DNA of 43,691 nucleotides from Planctomycetaceae bacterium (GTDB lineage: Bacteria; Planctomycetota; Planctomycetia; Pirellulales; Pirellulaceae), in the NCBI GenBank assembly GCA_007127095.1, contig SKZY01000061.1, positions 1 through 43,691 of the forward strand, read 5' to 3'. This document shows, piece after piece, positions 40,901-43,691 of the stretch. The notes beneath the pieces are model-generated. The model was not told the origin of the DNA and ran no database searches. It saw only the letters and a list, made by a program, of their open reading frames with translations. Made by a program: the position numbers and the translations under genes. Within the stretch, counting starts at the first letter, position 1; every line of letters begins with the position of its first letter.

Positions 40901-41273
40901 TCGAAACGTTTCCAATACGCCGCTGCAAGCCTTGGTGACACTCAACGAACCGATGTTTCTGCGCTGCGCCCAAGAACTCGCCCGCCAAGCCGTCGAACGC
41001 CCCGATTCCGCCTCGAGCGACCCGATCGAAACGCTCGATTTCGTCTTTTTAGCCTGTACCAGTCGCCAGCCGACCGCTCCGGAACGCCAAGTACTACGCG
41101 AGTTACTCAGCGACCAGCGGACACGGTTTTCGCAAGACATCGATGTCGCCGCGGAGCTGATAGCCGGCATCGCGGATCGTGACGAATCGGAATCCCGGCT
41201 CGCCGAGCTAGCTGCTTGGACGATGGTTTGCCGAGTCGTGATGAACCTGGACGAGGCGATTTCCAAGCCGTGA
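37989..41273 (+). CDS. Planctomycete cytochrome C (PSCyt1) / DUF1549 / DUF1553 protein
   Basis: [84 protein letters not shown]; DUF1553-like [79 protein letters not shown]. Confidence 0.92.
   Translation: [1094 protein letters not shown]
40260..40293. repeat. 15-bp tandem duplication (GCTTTCACCAGCTGG / GCTTTCACCAGCTGA) inside the DUF1553 gene
   Basis: Read directly; encodes [10 protein letters not shown] in the linker before the DUF1553 core. Confidence 0.85.
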
Positions 41274-41284
41274 CTAGGGCAGCC

Positions 41285-42709
41285 TTAATCCGCCAAGCGG
41301 CTGTAGCCCAATCCCGGCCCGTCGAGACCTGCCGTCGGCAGGACCCCGTCACTGACATCGAACATCCCCGGGTAGCGGCCGACCCACGCCGCGTTGCCCG
41401 CGGGACAGTACTGCCGTCCGTTGCTCTCGATCGCCACAACGGCGGGAATGTGGGCTGCCAGCGAGGCGCTGTGCAGCAACGAGGCGCCGATGCAGGTCAG
41501 GTCTTGAACACAGAGATAGAGGTTTTCGTGTTGAGCGACAGCGGCCATCAACAACGCTTCGGCGTGCCCTTTGCATGCCTTGAGGGCGACACCGCTGTAT
41601 CCTTGCGCGACCGCCAAGCGGAGACTGGCCAGGTCGACCAGCGATTCGTCGATCACGACCGGCAGTCGCGCGGCGACGCGGTGCATCGTATTTTCGGGAT
41701 GGGCAGCTAAGTCGCGGTGAGTCGGCTGTTCGATGTACTCGATCGACTCGACGGCAGCCGCTCGTTGCGAGGTCAAACGATCGAGAAACTCCAACACATA
41801 ATCTTCGCTCTGACAGCGCTCATTAAAATCGAGCGAAAAGGCGAAACGGCGGTCCGCCGCGACCCGTCCGGCCGCTTCGTAAACCCCGATCACTCGGTGG
41901 ACGTCCCAATCGAGGTCATCGCCGCCCAATTTGATCTTCAGGTGAGTCAAACCGTCACGGACGATCCACTGTTCGAGCGTCTCGGGTAAGCCGTCAGCGG
42001 CCGGCGATGTGACTTCGCCGTCAGACAACGGGTCGAGTGCTCCGACCAGATGGTAGAGCGGCATCGCCGCTTTCGGCACCGCGGTGACGAATCGATCGAG
42101 GTAGAGACCTCGATAATCGTCGCCGAGGTAAGCCGACAAATCCTCACTGACATAATCCTTGCCGAGCAAAGCGAAGCAGCTTTGTCCGAGAGCCTTTCCA
42201 TGGGCATCGAAAATCGCTGCCTCGATCGGTGAAGCCGCTAACAGAACGGCCAGTTCGGGGATCGGCGTCGCCAACCCTGCCTCACGGGCCACCGCGGCCA
42301 CAATCGCCGGCCGTCGCAGTGATTGACGGTGGCAAATCTCCAGCGGATGGCCGGTCGGGTCAGCGAGAAAATCGGCGATGAACTGTTCGGTCAAGCGGCA
42401 GACGACCGCCAGCCGTTGATCGTCGTTGACGTTTGGATCGGGCCAGGCCCAAGCGACTCCCAACGGCATCGAACCGAATCCCCCCTCGGCGGGCGACCGT
42501 TCGGATGCTGCTTGGTCGGAACTTTTCGGTGCCGCTGCCGAACCGACCGGCGAGCCGGCGCGATGGCCGGCCCGCGTCTCACAGCTCGCCTCGACATTCA
42601 GCACGGTCGCATCCGTCACAACGCGTCCCCCAAACTTGATCGGGACGCGGTAACGATAGCTCTCTCGACTCAATTTCAGATCGAGCGAGGCGATGTCGGT
42701 GACGGGCAT
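41285..42709 (-). CDS. Enolase-superfamily (mandelate racemase/muconate lactonizing enzyme-like) protein
   Basis: HLKIKLGGDD (KxK), FSLDFNER, EYIEQPT, PVVIDESLVD, VALKACKG arranged as in MLE-type enolase-superfamily barrels. Confidence 0.85.
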   Translation of the reverse strand: MPVTDIASLDLKLSRESYRYRVPIKFGGRVVTDATVLNVEASCETRAGHRAGSPVGSAAAPKSSDQAASERSPAEGGFGSMPLGVAWAWPDPNVNDDQRLAVVCRLTEQFIADFLADPTGHPLEICHRQSLRRPAIVAAVAREAGLATPIPELAVLLAASPIEAAIFDAHGKALGQSCFALLGKDYVSEDLSAYLGDDYRGLYLDRFVTAVPKAAMPLYHLVGALDPLSDGEVTSPAADGLPETLEQWIVRDGLTHLKIKLGGDDLDWDVHRVIGVYEAAGRVAADRRFAFSLDFNERCQSEDYVLEFLDRLTSQRAAAVESIEYIEQPTHRDLAAHPENTMHRVAARLPVVIDESLVDLASLRLAVAQGYSGVALKACKGHAEALLMAAVAQHENLYLCVQDLTCIGASLLHSASLAAHIPAVVAIESNGRQYCPAGNAAWVGRYPGMFDVSDGVLPTAGLDGPGLGYSRLAD

Positions 42710-42724
42710 AGGGCCTTTTTGGGG

Positions 42725-43357
42725 TCAGACAAGGTTCTTGCGGACCGCCCAGACGGCAGCCTGCGTCCGATCGGTCACACCGACCTTCCGCAGGATGTGC
42801 TGAACGTGCTCCTTCACAGTTTCGTAACTGATCCCGAGCATCTTAGCGATTTCCTTGTTCGTCAACCCATGCGCCATTTGCCGCAGGACTTCGCTTTCCC
42901 GCTGGGTCAAGGGAACCTCGATTTCGGTCCCCAGACGTGGCGCGGCGAGCGCCCCGGTCACCCGACGAAGTTCCTCGCGAGTCCAGGCCGCGTCTCCGGT
43001 CGCCGCGATCTGGATCGATTCGACCAAACGCTCACGAGGCGACGTCTTGAGCACGTACCCCGAGGCCCCGAGGGCAACGGCACGCGCCACGTAGGTCGGA
43101 TTGTCGTAGGCCGAGTACATCAGGATCGGCAGGTCGGAATAATCGAGCTTCAATCGCCCGAGGGCGTTCAGCCCATCGCCACCTTCCATGCGGATGTCCA
43201 TCAGCACGACGTCGGGGCGTTTCTGTCCAATCTTCTTAATCGCATCGGCAGAACTCGATGCGGTATCGACGATCTCAATGTCGGTACCTTGCAGGGCGGC
43301 GCGCAGCCCCATCAGCACGACTTCGTGATCATCGACAGCTAGTAACTTGATCGTCAT
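42725..43357 (-). CDS. NarL/FixJ-type response regulator (REC + LuxR HTH)
   Basis: KLLAVDDHEVVLMGLRAAL, DVVLMDIRMEGGDGL (phospho-Asp), GYVLKTS, and LTQRESEVLRQMAHGLTNKEIAKMLGISYETVKEHVQHILRKVGVTDRTQAAVWA. Confidence 0.95.
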   Translation of the reverse strand: MTIKLLAVDDHEVVLMGLRAALQGTDIEIVDTASSSADAIKKIGQKRPDVVLMDIRMEGGDGLNALGRLKLDYSDLPILMYSAYDNPTYVARAVALGASGYVLKTSPRERLVESIQIAATGDAAWTREELRRVTGALAAPRLGTEIEVPLTQRESEVLRQMAHGLTNKEIAKMLGISYETVKEHVQHILRKVGVTDRTQAAVWAVRKNLV

Positions 43358-43691
43358 AACAGCTCTCTATTGCTTTTCGTAAAAACCTGAGTGAAACGCG
43401 GCCCGAAACCGAGCCAAAGACGTTTGGTAACACGGCTAGTCGCCGTAAACAGTCGATTTCGACTGACTTTTTCGATGGGGCGACCTACCACCTGGCAAAG
43501 GTATCTTGTAGGAACTCTACGGCTTCGGCAAGCGGGGGGGCAACGAAGTGCTGGCACCGATGCCGCTGAGTAGCCTTGCCAGCCGCCGCAACGCGACCCG
43601 TCGAATCGCTCCTTTTGACCTCCGCTCACGCCGCATCCTTCCTGATCGAAGGGTGGCTTGGCTGCCGCTTGAACCTCACGAGTTCGTGTTA

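Noticed and set aside
43354-43629. 91-aa minus-strand ORF upstream of the response regulator
   Set aside because: Overlaps the response-regulator start and has no recognisable domain; likely intergenic/promoter DNA.

Overview
The window is a GC-rich chromosomal segment. Its gene content (DUF1549/DUF1553/PSCyt cytochromes, DUF1501, multiple sulfatases, Gfo/Idh/MocA proteins with Tat signals) is typical of Planctomycetes, probably Pirellulaceae-like (inference). Clear gene blocks are: (i) a TPR / ExbB-TolQ / ExbD-TolR / 964-aa membrane-anchored alpha-toroid protein cluster; (ii) two PQQ-type beta-propeller proteins; (iii) two sulfatases, a DUF1549/DUF1553 cytochrome-like protein and DUF1501; (iv) PIG-L and Gfo/Idh/MocA genes; (v) a minus-strand type II secretion/pilus-like operon gspG-H-I-J-K followed by a PilM/PilN-type (GspL-like) fusion and a PilO-Ig-PilP/GspC-type fusion; (vi) an FMN reductase and KtrB/KtrA K+ uptake; (vii) a VWA protein, a calcineurin-like phosphoesterase, a DapA-family lyase, a membrane pyrophosphatase, a second DUF1549/DUF1553 protein, an enolase-superfamily enzyme and a NarL-type response regulator. 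The best candidates for undescribed biology are: a TonB/TolA-like S-x3-H transmembrane motif in the toroid protein next to ExbB/ExbD; the fused inner-membrane platform proteins of the T2SS-like operon, with a 22-bp perfect palindrome at its putative promoter; and a C-terminal helix resembling a microcompartment encapsulation peptide on the DapA-family protein. No tRNA, rRNA, CRISPR array or transposase gene was recognised. All functional calls come from reading the sequence; no database search was run.
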